From 2-12-FULL-60-25 sp964638165 (GTDB lineage Bacteria > Patescibacteriota > Patescibacteriia > 2-12-FULL-60-25), in assembly GCA_964638165.1 (NCBI GenBank), contig CAZWYJ010000008.1, positions 1-24,871 of the forward strand: a stretch of 24,871 nucleotides of DNA. The letters are read 5' to 3'. This document shows, piece by piece, positions 8,525 to 15,746 of the stretch. Within the stretch, counting starts at the first letter, position 1. Each line of letters starts with the position of its first letter. The notes beneath the pieces were generated by a model. It had not been told where the DNA came from. It was given only the letters and a program-made list of their open reading frames with translations, and made no database searches. The position numbers and the translations under genes are program-made.

Positions 8525-8639
8525 TTAGTAGCTAGAAGCTAGTAGCTAGTAGCTAGAGAAGAAAAGTAAAAAATACGGTCTAATCATCGGAGCATGTTTT
8601 CAGTCCCTAGCTACTAGCTTCAAGCTACTAGCTACTTTT
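8525..8639. repeat. AGCTAG-unit inverted repeat in a divergent spacer
   Basis: Direct iterations of AGTAGCTAG/AAGCTAG (8525-8557) face their near-perfect reverse complement (8605-8639) across about 50 nt. Together they could form a stem of roughly 25-30 bp. The element sits between the promoters of the divergent 419-residue gene and rpsA. The rest of the spacer (to 8838) holds the rpsA promoter and leader. Confidence 0.75.
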
Positions 8640-8678
8640 CAGCCCATTCGCCCCAGGCCACCAGCTACCAACTCCCTC

Positions 8679-8707
8679 TTGCCAAATTCGCTTGAATCCT
8701 GTACCTT
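8679..8707 (+). promoter_or_regulatory. Putative rpsA promoter
   Basis: TTGCCA (8679-8684, 5/6 match to -35) is followed by a 17-nt spacer and TACCTT (8702-8707). Transcription would start near 8714, leaving a leader of about 125 nt before rpsA. The leader contains GGCCC/GGGCC and CCCGA/TCGGG stems (near 8737-8775) and has no Shine-Dalgarno next to the start codon. Confidence 0.4.
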
Positions 8708-8838
8708 CCCCGTACGTTATTTACGCATGCGGACCGGGCCCAGCAGGGCCATTTCCCGACAATCATCGGGACGCCGCAACTGCTCCTCATCAGCGCTCTC
8801 GGGTCGGCTGAAGGACGGTTCATCTCTCAACGACCCCT

Positions 8839-9936
8839 ATGGAAAACACCTCTCAAACAGAAACGAGCGAGCTCGGAAAGCTCCTCGAAGCCAATGCCGA
8901 ATTCACAGCCTTCCCGAAAGCCGGGGATGTCGTGAAGGGCGTTGTTATTGCCGTCGGACGCAATGAGGTCCGCGTGGACATGAATGGCATCGCGATCGGC
9001 ATCGTGCGCGGTCCGGAACTCGAACCGGGCATCACGCTCCATCCGGGCGACGAAGTGGAAGCGACCATCATCGAAATCGACAATGAGATGGGCGAGCTCG
9101 AACTCTCCCTCCGTGGCGCGGGTCGCAAGCGCTCATGGGATCGCCTCCGCGAAATCTTCACGGCCAATGTGCCGATTCAGGCAAAAATCCTGGAAGCAAA
9201 CAAGGGTGGGCTCATGGTTCGCATTGAAAACGCGAGCGCCTTCCTTCCGGTATCCCAGCTCTCTCCGGAGAACTACCCGCGCGTCGCGGGTGGCGAAAAG
9301 ATGAAAATTCTCGAAAAACTTCGTGAGATCGTGGGCAAAACGCTCGACGTGAAGGTTATTGACGTGAACGAAGAGGAAGACAAGGTGATCGTCAGCGAAA
9401 AAGCCATCTGGGAAACGAAGCAGGAATCCGTCATCTCCAAGTACAAGGTTGGCGATCATGTTGAAGGCGATGTCACGGCGGTCACGGACTTCGGCGCCTT
9501 CATCCGATTCGACGAAAACCTGGAAGGCTTGGTGCACATCTCCGAAATCGCATGGCAGCGCATTGAAGATCCTCGCGATGTCCTGAAACTCGGCGACACG
9601 GTGCGCGCGGAAATCATCAATATCGAAGGCTCCAAAATCTTCCTCTCCATGAAGAAGCTCATCGCTGATCCGTGGAAGAAGGTTGCCGAAAAGTACAAAC
9701 TCGGACAGAAGATCAACGGCAAAGTGCTCAAGATCAACCCGTTCGGCCTCTTCGTTGAGCTCGATCCGGACATCCACGGCCTCGCGCACATCTCCGAACT
9801 CTCCAATAAGCCGGTTCGCGACGTGAATGAATTCGCCCGCATCGGCGACGAGTTCGAATTCACCATCGTGTCCATTGACCCGGAAAACCACCGCTTGGGC
9901 CTCTCCCTCCGACGGGACAAAGCGGACGAAAAGTAA
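8839..9936 (+). CDS. rpsA: 30S ribosomal protein S1 (four S1 domains)
   Basis: S1 binds mRNA on the small ribosomal subunit and helps initiation, especially on structured or weak-SD messages. Four OB-fold S1 domains are visible, at about residues 26-95, 110-195, 205-275 and 290-362. The third and fourth carry the classic signatures DFGAFIRFD...GLVHISEI and PFGLFVELD...GLAHISEL. Enterobacterial S1 has six domains, so the 365-residue length is a compact form like those of many Gram-positive and CPR bacteria. The start is set by the domain boundary and by CGACCCCT directly before ATG; no SD is present, although GAAGGA lies about 22 nt upstream. It is followed by a hairpin and by ftsH on the same strand 140 bp later. 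Confidence 0.95.
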   Translation: MENTSQTETSELGKLLEANAEFTAFPKAGDVVKGVVIAVGRNEVRVDMNGIAIGIVRGPELEPGITLHPGDEVEATIIEIDNEMGELELSLRGAGRKRSWDRLREIFTANVPIQAKILEANKGGLMVRIENASAFLPVSQLSPENYPRVAGGEKMKILEKLREIVGKTLDVKVIDVNEEEDKVIVSEKAIWETKQESVISKYKVGDHVEGDVTAVTDFGAFIRFDENLEGLVHISEIAWQRIEDPRDVLKLGDTVRAEIINIEGSKIFLSMKKLIADPWKKVAEKYKLGQKINGKVLKINPFGLFVELDPDIHGLAHISELSNKPVRDVNEFARIGDEFEFTIVSIDPENHRLGLSLRRDKADEK

Positions 9937-9947
9937 AGAAAACGCGG

Positions 9948-9971
9948 GAGGGCATTCGCATGAGTGCCCTC
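9948..9971 (+). terminator. Weak intrinsic terminator after rpsA
   Basis: GAGGGCA pairs with TGCCCTC around a 10-nt loop and is followed by TTTCGTATTT. The short T-run makes it a moderate candidate. It lies 11 nt after the rpsA stop. Confidence 0.5.
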
Positions 9972-10061
9972 TTTCGTATTTCGTGTCAGAATGTCATCAG
10001 GGCGTAGGGCGTAGATCATTGGGCGTAGGAATGCTCACCCTATCTTCTAAATTCTGAATTC

Positions 10062-10067
10062 TAAATT
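10062..10067 (+). promoter_or_regulatory. Possible -10 box (TAAATT), 9 nt before the ftsH start
   Basis: TAAATT matches 4/6 of the -10 consensus and is separated from the ftsH ATG by 9 nt, the spacing seen upstream of several other genes here. It lies inside a run of AAATTCTG repeats, so the match could be chance. Confidence 0.35.
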
Positions 10068-10076
10068 CTGATCGGT

Positions 10077-11918
10077 ATGAATAAACATCTCCGCACTATC
10101 CTATTATTCATCGGCGCGCTCTTCCTCGTGGGCGCGATTCTGGCGATGTTCAATACGGCGAAGCCGAACATGATAGACGTGGCCACATTGGCATCCAAGG
10201 TTCAGGATGATCAGGTCGCGTCCGTATCCGTCGAGGGCACGAAGATGACCGTCGAATTCACGGACAACACGAAGGCCGTGGTCATGAAGGAGCCGAATGA
10301 TTCGTTCAGCGGTCTCTTGTCGAACTACGGCGTAGATCCTGCCAAAGCGCGAGCCGTCAAAACGGATATTAAAGGAGCCACCGGCGCAGCCTACTGGGCA
10401 GGCGTCATCCTGCCAAATCTCCTTCCGATCATCCTCCTCTTCGGAATCATGTGGTTCATTTTCCGACAGATCCAAGGGCAGAACGCGCGCGCCATGAACT
10501 TCGGGCAATCAACCGCGCGCGAGATCCAAAAGGGCGGACCCGACCGCGTGACGTTCGCAGATGTCGCCGGAGCCAAGGAGGCCAAACTCGAACTGCTCGA
10601 AGTTGTGGATTTCCTCAAACAACCGGACAAATTTAAGGCCGTTGGCGCGAAGATTCCCAAAGGCGTCCTGCTCATGGGCGCTCCGGGCATCGGAAAGACC
10701 CTCCTCGCGCGTGCGGTTGCCGGCGAAGCCGAAGTGCCGTTCGTGCACATTAGTGGATCGGAATTCGTGGAGATGTTCGTGGGTGTGGGCGCGAGTCGCG
10801 TGCGCGATCTGTTCGCGAAAGCCAAGAAGCAGAAGCCCTGCATCGTGTTCATTGATGAAATTGATGCCGTGGGACGGCAGCGTGGCTCCGGATTGGGCGG
10901 TTCGCACGATGAGCGCGAACAGACACTTAACCAGATTCTAGTCGAGATGGACGGATTCGAGCCGAACCTCGGCGTGATCGTCATCGCGGCCACCAACCGT
11001 CCGGACGTGCTCGACCCCGCGCTCCTGCGCCCGGGTCGTTTTGACCGTCGCGTGGTGCTCGACATGCCGGACATTAATGACCGCGAAGCGATCCTGAACG
11101 TTCACGCCAAAGGCAAGCCACTCGCGACAGACGTGGATCTCCGTCGCCTTGCGGAACGTACGCCCGGATTCAGTGGCGCGGACCTGGCCAACCTCGTCAA
11201 CGAAGCGGCAATCGCCACGGCGCGCGCGGATCAAAAAGAGATTCTCATGAAGACGCTCATTGATGCGATCGAAAAAGTCATGCTCGGACCGGAACGCAAG
11301 AGCCACCTCATGAAAGAAGAAGAGAAGCGCAAGACCGCCGTCCATGAACTCGGCCACGCGATTGTGGCTCACCTCCAACCGCACTCGGATCCGATCCAGA
11401 AAATCTCCGTGGTCTCCCGAGGGCATGCCGCCGGGTACACGATCAAGATGCCGACGGAAGATCGCGCCATGCACACGCGCGAAGAATACCTCGAAGATAT
11501 CGCGATGATGCTCGGGGGCTATGCCGCGGAAGAGGTCTACTACGGGCAGACCACAACCGGCCCATCGAGCGACATGAAGGAAGTAACCAAGCTCGCCCGA
11601 AAGATGGTCACGCAGTGGGGCATGTCCGAGAAGCTGGGCCCCCGCGTGTACGGGGAGCAGGAGGACATGATCTTCCTCGGACGAGAAATCCATGAGAACC
11701 GAAACTACTCCGAAAAGATTGCCGAACTTATTGACGCAGAGGTAAACGCTATTATTCACAATGGCCTCAAAACAGCCAAGGAGATCATCTCTTCACATCG
11801 AGAGGAAATTGACCGCGTGGTAGATGTTCTGCTTGAGAAGGAGACCCTCGAGCGTGAGGCCTTCTATGAGATCGTCGGCATCCCTCCGGCAAACCCGGCG
11901 AATATGCTGAAGGCATAA
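10077..11918 (+). CDS. ftsH: ATP-dependent membrane zinc protease FtsH
   Basis: FtsH is a hexameric, membrane-anchored AAA+ protease that degrades misfolded membrane proteins and short-lived regulators. The 613-residue protein has two transmembrane segments (about 7-25 and 107-129) flanking a small external domain. It has a Walker A loop at 201-208 (GAPGIGKT), pore motif MFVG (233-236), Walker B ending FIDEIDA (258-264), and the second region of homology NRPDVLDPALLRPGRFDR (307-324). The zinc-protease site is HELGH (423-427), with the likely third ligand D499. The Walker A sequence departs from the usual GPPGTGKT, and HELGH replaces the common HEAGH; both keep the key residues. No SD is seen. 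It follows rpsA by 140 bp and ends in a strong hairpin. Confidence 0.97.
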   Translation: MNKHLRTILLFIGALFLVGAILAMFNTAKPNMIDVATLASKVQDDQVASVSVEGTKMTVEFTDNTKAVVMKEPNDSFSGLLSNYGVDPAKARAVKTDIKGATGAAYWAGVILPNLLPIILLFGIMWFIFRQIQGQNARAMNFGQSTAREIQKGGPDRVTFADVAGAKEAKLELLEVVDFLKQPDKFKAVGAKIPKGVLLMGAPGIGKTLLARAVAGEAEVPFVHISGSEFVEMFVGVGASRVRDLFAKAKKQKPCIVFIDEIDAVGRQRGSGLGGSHDEREQTLNQILVEMDGFEPNLGVIVIAATNRPDVLDPALLRPGRFDRRVVLDMPDINDREAILNVHAKGKPLATDVDLRRLAERTPGFSGADLANLVNEAAIATARADQKEILMKTLIDAIEKVMLGPERKSHLMKEEEKRKTAVHELGHAIVAHLQPHSDPIQKISVVSRGHAAGYTIKMPTEDRAMHTREEYLEDIAMMLGGYAAEEVYYGQTTTGPSSDMKEVTKLARKMVTQWGMSEKLGPRVYGEQEDMIFLGREIHENRNYSEKIAELIDAEVNAIIHNGLKTAKEIISSHREEIDRVVDVLLEKETLEREAFYEIVGIPPANPANMLKA

Positions 11919-11923
11919 ATCAC

Positions 11924-11992
11924 AAATTCCAATAACCAAATCCCAAACGCTATTTTCCGCGTTTGGGATTTGTTATTTGTCATTTGGAATTT
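11924..11992 (+). terminator. Nested hairpin terminator after ftsH
   Basis: AAATCCCAAACGC (11938-11950) pairs perfectly with 11959-11971 around an 8-nt loop. An outer pair AAATTCCA/TGGAATTT (11924-11931, 11985-11992) encloses it. The A-rich left and T-rich right sides fit an intrinsic terminator; ATTTGG-type units of this kind recur at 16865-16900. Confidence 0.65.
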
Positions 11993-12018
11993 TCCCATTC
12001 CAGCCAACGAATTCGTGG

Positions 12019-12024
12019 TATACT
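12019..12024 (+). promoter_or_regulatory. Extended -10 box (TG-G-TATACT), 9 nt before a start codon
   Basis: GTGGTATACT is followed by 9 nt and the ATG at 12034. This spacing implies a leaderless mRNA, and it fixes the start in preference to an in-frame ATG at 11977 that lies inside the ftsH terminator. Confidence 0.55.
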
Positions 12025-12033
12025 GTAGGCCGT

Positions 12034-13047
12034 ATGGCAATGCCAAATCCCGAGTCCGTGTATCGTCCCGTCCTGCGGGATGCGCTCATAACCGCATGGC
12101 AAGAAAAACGGTTATGGCCATTTGCGATCTTCGCGGCGATGCTTTTGAGCGGAAGCGTCGCAGACGTCTTCTGGAGCACGCTTAATACGCTTGCGCCACA
12201 GGCATCCATCCTCTCTGCCGTTGTTCCATTCTGGCAGAAAGCCGCCACGGCGTGGAGCAACCTCTCCATAACCGAGCTCGTCATCGGCTCTCTTCAGGCG
12301 TTCCTCCTTGCGGCTTTCGGCCTCCTCATTGTCTTCGCACTCATTGCGGCCTCGGCGATTTCCCAAGCCGTGCTCGTCTACGTGATCGGCGCACGTCGGC
12401 GCGGAAAGCCCGTTTTCATTCGAGACGCCGTGACCGTGGGAGCTCGATCCATCTGGCCCGTGCTCGTCTTGAATATCTTGGCCCTCGCGACTCTCATCGC
12501 CACGCGCTCGCTCATCGCGATCGTGCTCTCCATGGCCATCGGTGGCCCCTCAACCGTCCTCTACGGCCTCTACCTCCTATCGTTCATCGTCTTCACCGCC
12601 ATCGGGGTGGGTGCAACCATTGTCCAAATCTACGCGCTCAATGCCATGATCCTTCAGGGCGCAACCCTCTTGCAAGCCATCGTCCGCGGATGGAATGTCC
12701 TGCGTAGGCACTGGATCATCTCCCTTGAAACCATCGCGCTCCTCTTCGTGATCTCTGCGGGCGCATACGTGCTCATGATCGCCTCCGGTGCGCTCCTGGT
12801 CACCCCCTTCGTCATCCTCATCATCACCTCCGTAGCGCTCGGATCCGAAACCTTCTTCTTCCTCACCATAATCACATTCATCCTCCTTTTCGTCGGCATC
12901 CTGCTCTCCGTCCTCGGAATGACCGTTCTCGTGCAATATGCCGCGTGGATCTACCTTTATCGCATCTTCGGCGAGGGAGGATTTCTTCCGAAAGTCCATC
13001 GCCTGGTTCGGTCGTTCTTCCATCAGACCGGCATCCCCGGCGCATAA
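12034..13047 (+). CDS. Multi-pass membrane protein of unknown function
   Basis: A 337-residue integral membrane protein with about six long hydrophobic stretches (roughly residues 28-42, 82-112, 137-160, 170-200, 228-262 and 270-310) and a short basic cytoplasmic loop GARRRGKPV. No transporter or enzyme motif is recognised; a loose resemblance to generic bacterial 'membrane-domain' families is not enough to name it. The start is set by the TATACT box 9 nt upstream. It precedes pilB by 71 bp on the same strand, so the two may be co-transcribed, but that does not prove a role in pilus assembly. The spacer carries GC-rich repeats (GGGGCACGGGGCAC and GGGCGCG/CGCGCCC). Confidence 0.8.
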   Translation: MAMPNPESVYRPVLRDALITAWQEKRLWPFAIFAAMLLSGSVADVFWSTLNTLAPQASILSAVVPFWQKAATAWSNLSITELVIGSLQAFLLAAFGLLIVFALIAASAISQAVLVYVIGARRRGKPVFIRDAVTVGARSIWPVLVLNILALATLIATRSLIAIVLSMAIGGPSTVLYGLYLLSFIVFTAIGVGATIVQIYALNAMILQGATLLQAIVRGWNVLRRHWIISLETIALLFVISAGAYVLMIASGALLVTPFVILIITSVALGSETFFFLTIITFILLFVGILLSVLGMTVLVQYAAWIYLYRIFGEGGFLPKVHRLVRSFFHQTGIPGA

Positions 13048-13118
13048 TCGGGGCACGGGGCACAGATCACAGGGCGCGGTCGCGCCCCGCGCCCCGCGAT
13101 CCGTACCCCTCTTCCCAT

Positions 13119-14957
13119 ATGCCACAGCGCGCATCCTCCATCGAAGAACTCATGAAAAAGCCCGGATCCGTTCCCGTGACGGATCCGTCTGCGTCTCCGC
13201 CACCTCAGCCTGTTAAAACAGCGAGCACGACAAAGCACAAGGATGCCAAAAGTCTTCAGGAAAAACTCGATGAGAAGATGGATGAAATTCGGCTGGGCGG
13301 ACTCGAGGTCATCGCAAAACGGGAGGCGGAAAAAATCAGCCTCCCCTACATCAACCTCGCGGGATTTCCCATCGCTCCGGAAGCCCTCTCGCTCATCCCC
13401 CGTGAAGAATCCGCAAAACACCACATCATCTGTTTCTTCCACCTCGGCGATGAGCTCCGCTTCGCAACCACCAAGCCATCTCCGGAGGTGAACGAAATCG
13501 TCGCGCGCGTCTCGAAGGAGCAATTCGGTACCGGGCGCCTCTACTACGTCTCCGAAACGTCTTTTGAGGCCGCGGATCGCCTGTATGACGCCCTTCCGGA
13601 AATCCGCGAAGTTATCTACGGCTACCGCATTGAGCAGGCTGACTTGGAACGGTATGCGGGTGAAATTTCGAACTTCCGCGACCTTCAGAAAAAGATCACA
13701 GAGGTCTCCACGACCGACGTAGTTACGCTCATGATCGGAGCCTCGCTCAAGAGCGATGCCTCCGACATCCACATCGAAGCCGAAGAGGAAGATATTAAAA
13801 TCCGGTTCCGCATTGACGGCATCCTGCAAGACGTGGCGACGCTTGCCAAAACATCATGGCAACAGATTATCAGCCGACTCAAATTGCTCGCGGGCGTCAA
13901 AATCAATATTCTGGATGTCCCGCAGGATGGACGCATCACCATCTACCTCGTTGATGAAAAGATAGACATTCGTGTCTCTTTCCTCCCGACCGCATACGGC
14001 GAATCCGTGGTCATGCGACTGCTCCGCCCGAAGTCCGTGGCGCTCGAATTTGCCAATCTCGGCATTCGAGGAAAAGCGCTCGAGGCGCTCTCCGCAGAAA
14101 TCGAACGTCCGAACGGCATGATCATTACTACGGGTCCAACCGGGTCCGGAAAAACGACCACGCTCTACGCCATTCTCCAGAAACTCAATACGCCGGACGT
14201 CAAAATCATCACGCTGGAAGATCCGATCGAGTACAAGCTCAAAGGCATCAATCAGAGCCAGATCCAGCACGACAAGGGGTATACATTCGCCATGGGTCTC
14301 CGCGCCATCCTCCGTCAGGATCCGGATATCGTGATGGTGGGAGAAATCCGAGACCTCGAAACCGCGGACATCGGCATTCAGGCCGCGCTCACCGGACACC
14401 TCGTGGTCTCCACGATTCACACGAACTCCGCATCCGGCGTGATCCCGCGCTTCATTTCCATGGGCGTGAAGCCGTTCCTGCTTGCCCCTGCGCTCAATGC
14501 CGTGATCGGCCAACGTCTCGTCCGCAGGCTCTGCCAAACATGCAAAAAGCCCGCGACAATCTCCCCTTCCGCCCTCGCGCGAGTCAAGGACGAGCTCTCA
14601 AAAATTCCAGCCTCCGCAGACATTCATATTGACATAAAGAATCTCTCCTTCTTCGCGCCCGCAGATGAACCAAATACCTGCACCGCGTGTAATGGGCTCG
14701 GATACAAAGGACGCCTCGGCATCTACGAAATCTTCGCCATGAATAAAGAGATCGAAGAAGCGATCCTAGCGGACCAGGTCAGTGCCTCGCACGTGGAAGA
14801 TCTCGCACGCAAGCAGGGCATGATCACCATGGTGCAGGATGGTCTCCTCAAGGCCATGGAAGGCCTCACGTCCGTGGAAGAGGTTCTGCGCGTGGCCGCT
14901 CTGGACGTCGAAACGATTGATGCGGGACTCGTGCCACCGGTAGAAGCGAAGACGTAG
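13119..14957 (+). CDS. pilB: Type II/IV secretion ATPase, PilB/GspE family
   Basis: This cytoplasmic hexameric ATPase powers extension of type IV pili or related fibres. The 612-residue protein has an N-terminal GspE/PilB domain (about 60-160), a linker, and the C-terminal motor. Visible are Walker A GPTGSGKT (339-346), an Asp box LEDPIEY (366-372), Walker B DPDIVMVGEIRD (401-412), the His box TGHLVVSTIHTNSA (425-438), and a tetracysteine zinc site C472, C475, C521, C524. The start at 13119 is chosen because an upstream in-frame ATG at 12945 would overlap the preceding gene by about 100 bp. It has CTTCCCAT but no SD before the ATG. No other pilus gene lies in the window. A sharp terminator follows. 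Confidence 0.95.
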   Translation: MPQRASSIEELMKKPGSVPVTDPSASPPPQPVKTASTTKHKDAKSLQEKLDEKMDEIRLGGLEVIAKREAEKISLPYINLAGFPIAPEALSLIPREESAKHHIICFFHLGDELRFATTKPSPEVNEIVARVSKEQFGTGRLYYVSETSFEAADRLYDALPEIREVIYGYRIEQADLERYAGEISNFRDLQKKITEVSTTDVVTLMIGASLKSDASDIHIEAEEEDIKIRFRIDGILQDVATLAKTSWQQIISRLKLLAGVKINILDVPQDGRITIYLVDEKIDIRVSFLPTAYGESVVMRLLRPKSVALEFANLGIRGKALEALSAEIERPNGMIITTGPTGSGKTTTLYAILQKLNTPDVKIITLEDPIEYKLKGINQSQIQHDKGYTFAMGLRAILRQDPDIVMVGEIRDLETADIGIQAALTGHLVVSTIHTNSASGVIPRFISMGVKPFLLAPALNAVIGQRLVRRLCQTCKKPATISPSALARVKDELSKIPASADIHIDIKNLSFFAPADEPNTCTACNGLGYKGRLGIYEIFAMNKEIEEAILADQVSASHVEDLARKQGMITMVQDGLLKAMEGLTSVEEVLRVAALDVETIDAGLVPPVEAKT

Positions 14958-14958
14958 A

Positions 14959-15268
14959 TCGGGATTCGTAGTTCGTATTTCGGGATAAAGAGAAAACGCG
15001 CGTACAGCGCGTTTTTCGTTTAGATCCACACCCACCCCTAACCCCTCCCTTAACCTCGCTTCGCTCGGCAAAAGGGAGGGGAATTCTCAAAGGCCGTTTT
15101 TCACATACCTCATGTAGCAAGCTCCCTTCCCTTCCGAGGCTTTTGCGAGGAACGAGGGAAGGGTTGGGGACTGCGTCGCGTTCTACGCGATGGGTGGGGA
15201 TCTAAACGTGAGGAACGTGAATAAGGGCGCGTCCTTCTGTATCCCGAAATACGAACTACGAATCCCGA
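14959..15268. repeat. 29-bp perfect inverted repeat enclosing a convergent spacer
   Basis: The arm at 14959-14987 (starting TCGGGATTCGTAG) is the exact reverse complement of 15240-15268. It lies just after the pilB stop and ends 1 nt before the tsaE stop. Inside are the pilB terminator, a CCCACCCC/GGGTGGGG pairing, a hairpin at 15042-15081 (CCCCTCCCTT with AAGGGAGGGG) and another near 15126-15165 (CTTCCCT/AGGGAAG). The interior carries no credible gene. Confidence 0.85.
14993..15015 (+). terminator. Intrinsic terminator of pilB
   Basis: AAAACGCGC pairs with GCGCGTTTT around GTACA and is followed by further T residues. Flanking A and T runs make it usable from both sides, which suits the convergent arrangement. 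Confidence 0.85.
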
Positions 15269-15269
15269 A

Positions 15270-15692
15270 CTACGACCAGCGCGCCTTTCTCCCCTCCCCG
15301 CTTGTCTCAATGACGAGATTGCGATGCGGACGCGTGGAAAGCCACTGCGCCACGTGCTCCGGCCATTCGAGAACGAGAATCGTGCCGGGGATCAACAGCT
15401 CTTCGTCCAGATCAAGCGGAGTCATGTCCGCCTCGTTTTCAATGCGATAGGCATCAACGTGCAACATGCGCAAAAGTCCGTTCGCGGAAATCGAATGGGT
15501 GCGTAGCATGGAAAACGTGGGGCTCTTCGGCACGGATGTGGATCCGAGCACGGATGCGAGCGCCTGCACGAACGTGGTCTTCCCGGCCCCGAGCGGGCCC
15601 GAGAGCGTGAGGATATGACCATCACGAAGCTCGCCAGCGATCTCGCGTGCCACGCTCTTCCAATCTTCGGGGGTGGGGATGTTCCAGGGCAT
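15270..15692 (-). CDS. tsaE: tRNA t6A biosynthesis ATPase TsaE
   Basis: TsaE is the P-loop ATPase that works with TsaD and TsaB to make N6-threonylcarbamoyladenosine at position 37 of ANN-decoding tRNAs. The 140-residue protein shows Walker A GPLGAGKT (32-39), the family signature KSPTF (56-60), HVDAYR (78-83) and EWPE (109-112). The length is slightly below typical values. It lies downstream of tsaD on the same strand with a 54-bp gap that holds a hairpin repeat (15706-15740), so the two probably share a transcript. No SD is visible. TsaB and TsaC are not in the window. The stop codon is next to the 29-bp inverted repeat. Confidence 0.93.
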   Translation of the reverse strand: MPWNIPTPEDWKSVAREIAGELRDGHILTLSGPLGAGKTTFVQALASVLGSTSVPKSPTFSMLRTHSISANGLLRMLHVDAYRIENEADMTPLDLDEELLIPGTILVLEWPEHVAQWLSTRPHRNLVIETSGEGRKARWS

Positions 15693-15705
15693 ACAAGTCG
15701 TAGAT

Positions 15706-15740
15706 CGTAGATCGTGGGCAGGATTTTCCCACGACCTACG
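15706..15740. repeat. GTAGATCGT hairpin between tsaD and tsaE
   Basis: CGTAGATCGTGGG pairs with CCCACGACCTACG at 12 of 13 positions across a 9-nt loop; the left arm is preceded by a second CGTAGAT unit. It would be transcribed within a tsaD-tsaE message and could modulate tsaE levels, or simply be an interspersed repeat. Confidence 0.65.
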
Positions 15741-15746
15741 CCCTCA

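Noticed and set aside
8525..8639. CRISPR-like array of AGCTAG units
   Set aside because: Units are contiguous and inverted, with no regular spacers and no cas genes in the window.
8755..8810. Hammerhead-like CTGATGAG on the minus strand upstream of rpsA
   Set aside because: The GAAA 3' of it does not close a pairable stem II, so the catalytic core cannot form.
12945..13118. 58-residue N-terminal extension of PilB
   Set aside because: It would overlap the upstream membrane-protein gene by about 100 bp and is Arg/Pro/Ser-rich shadow sequence.
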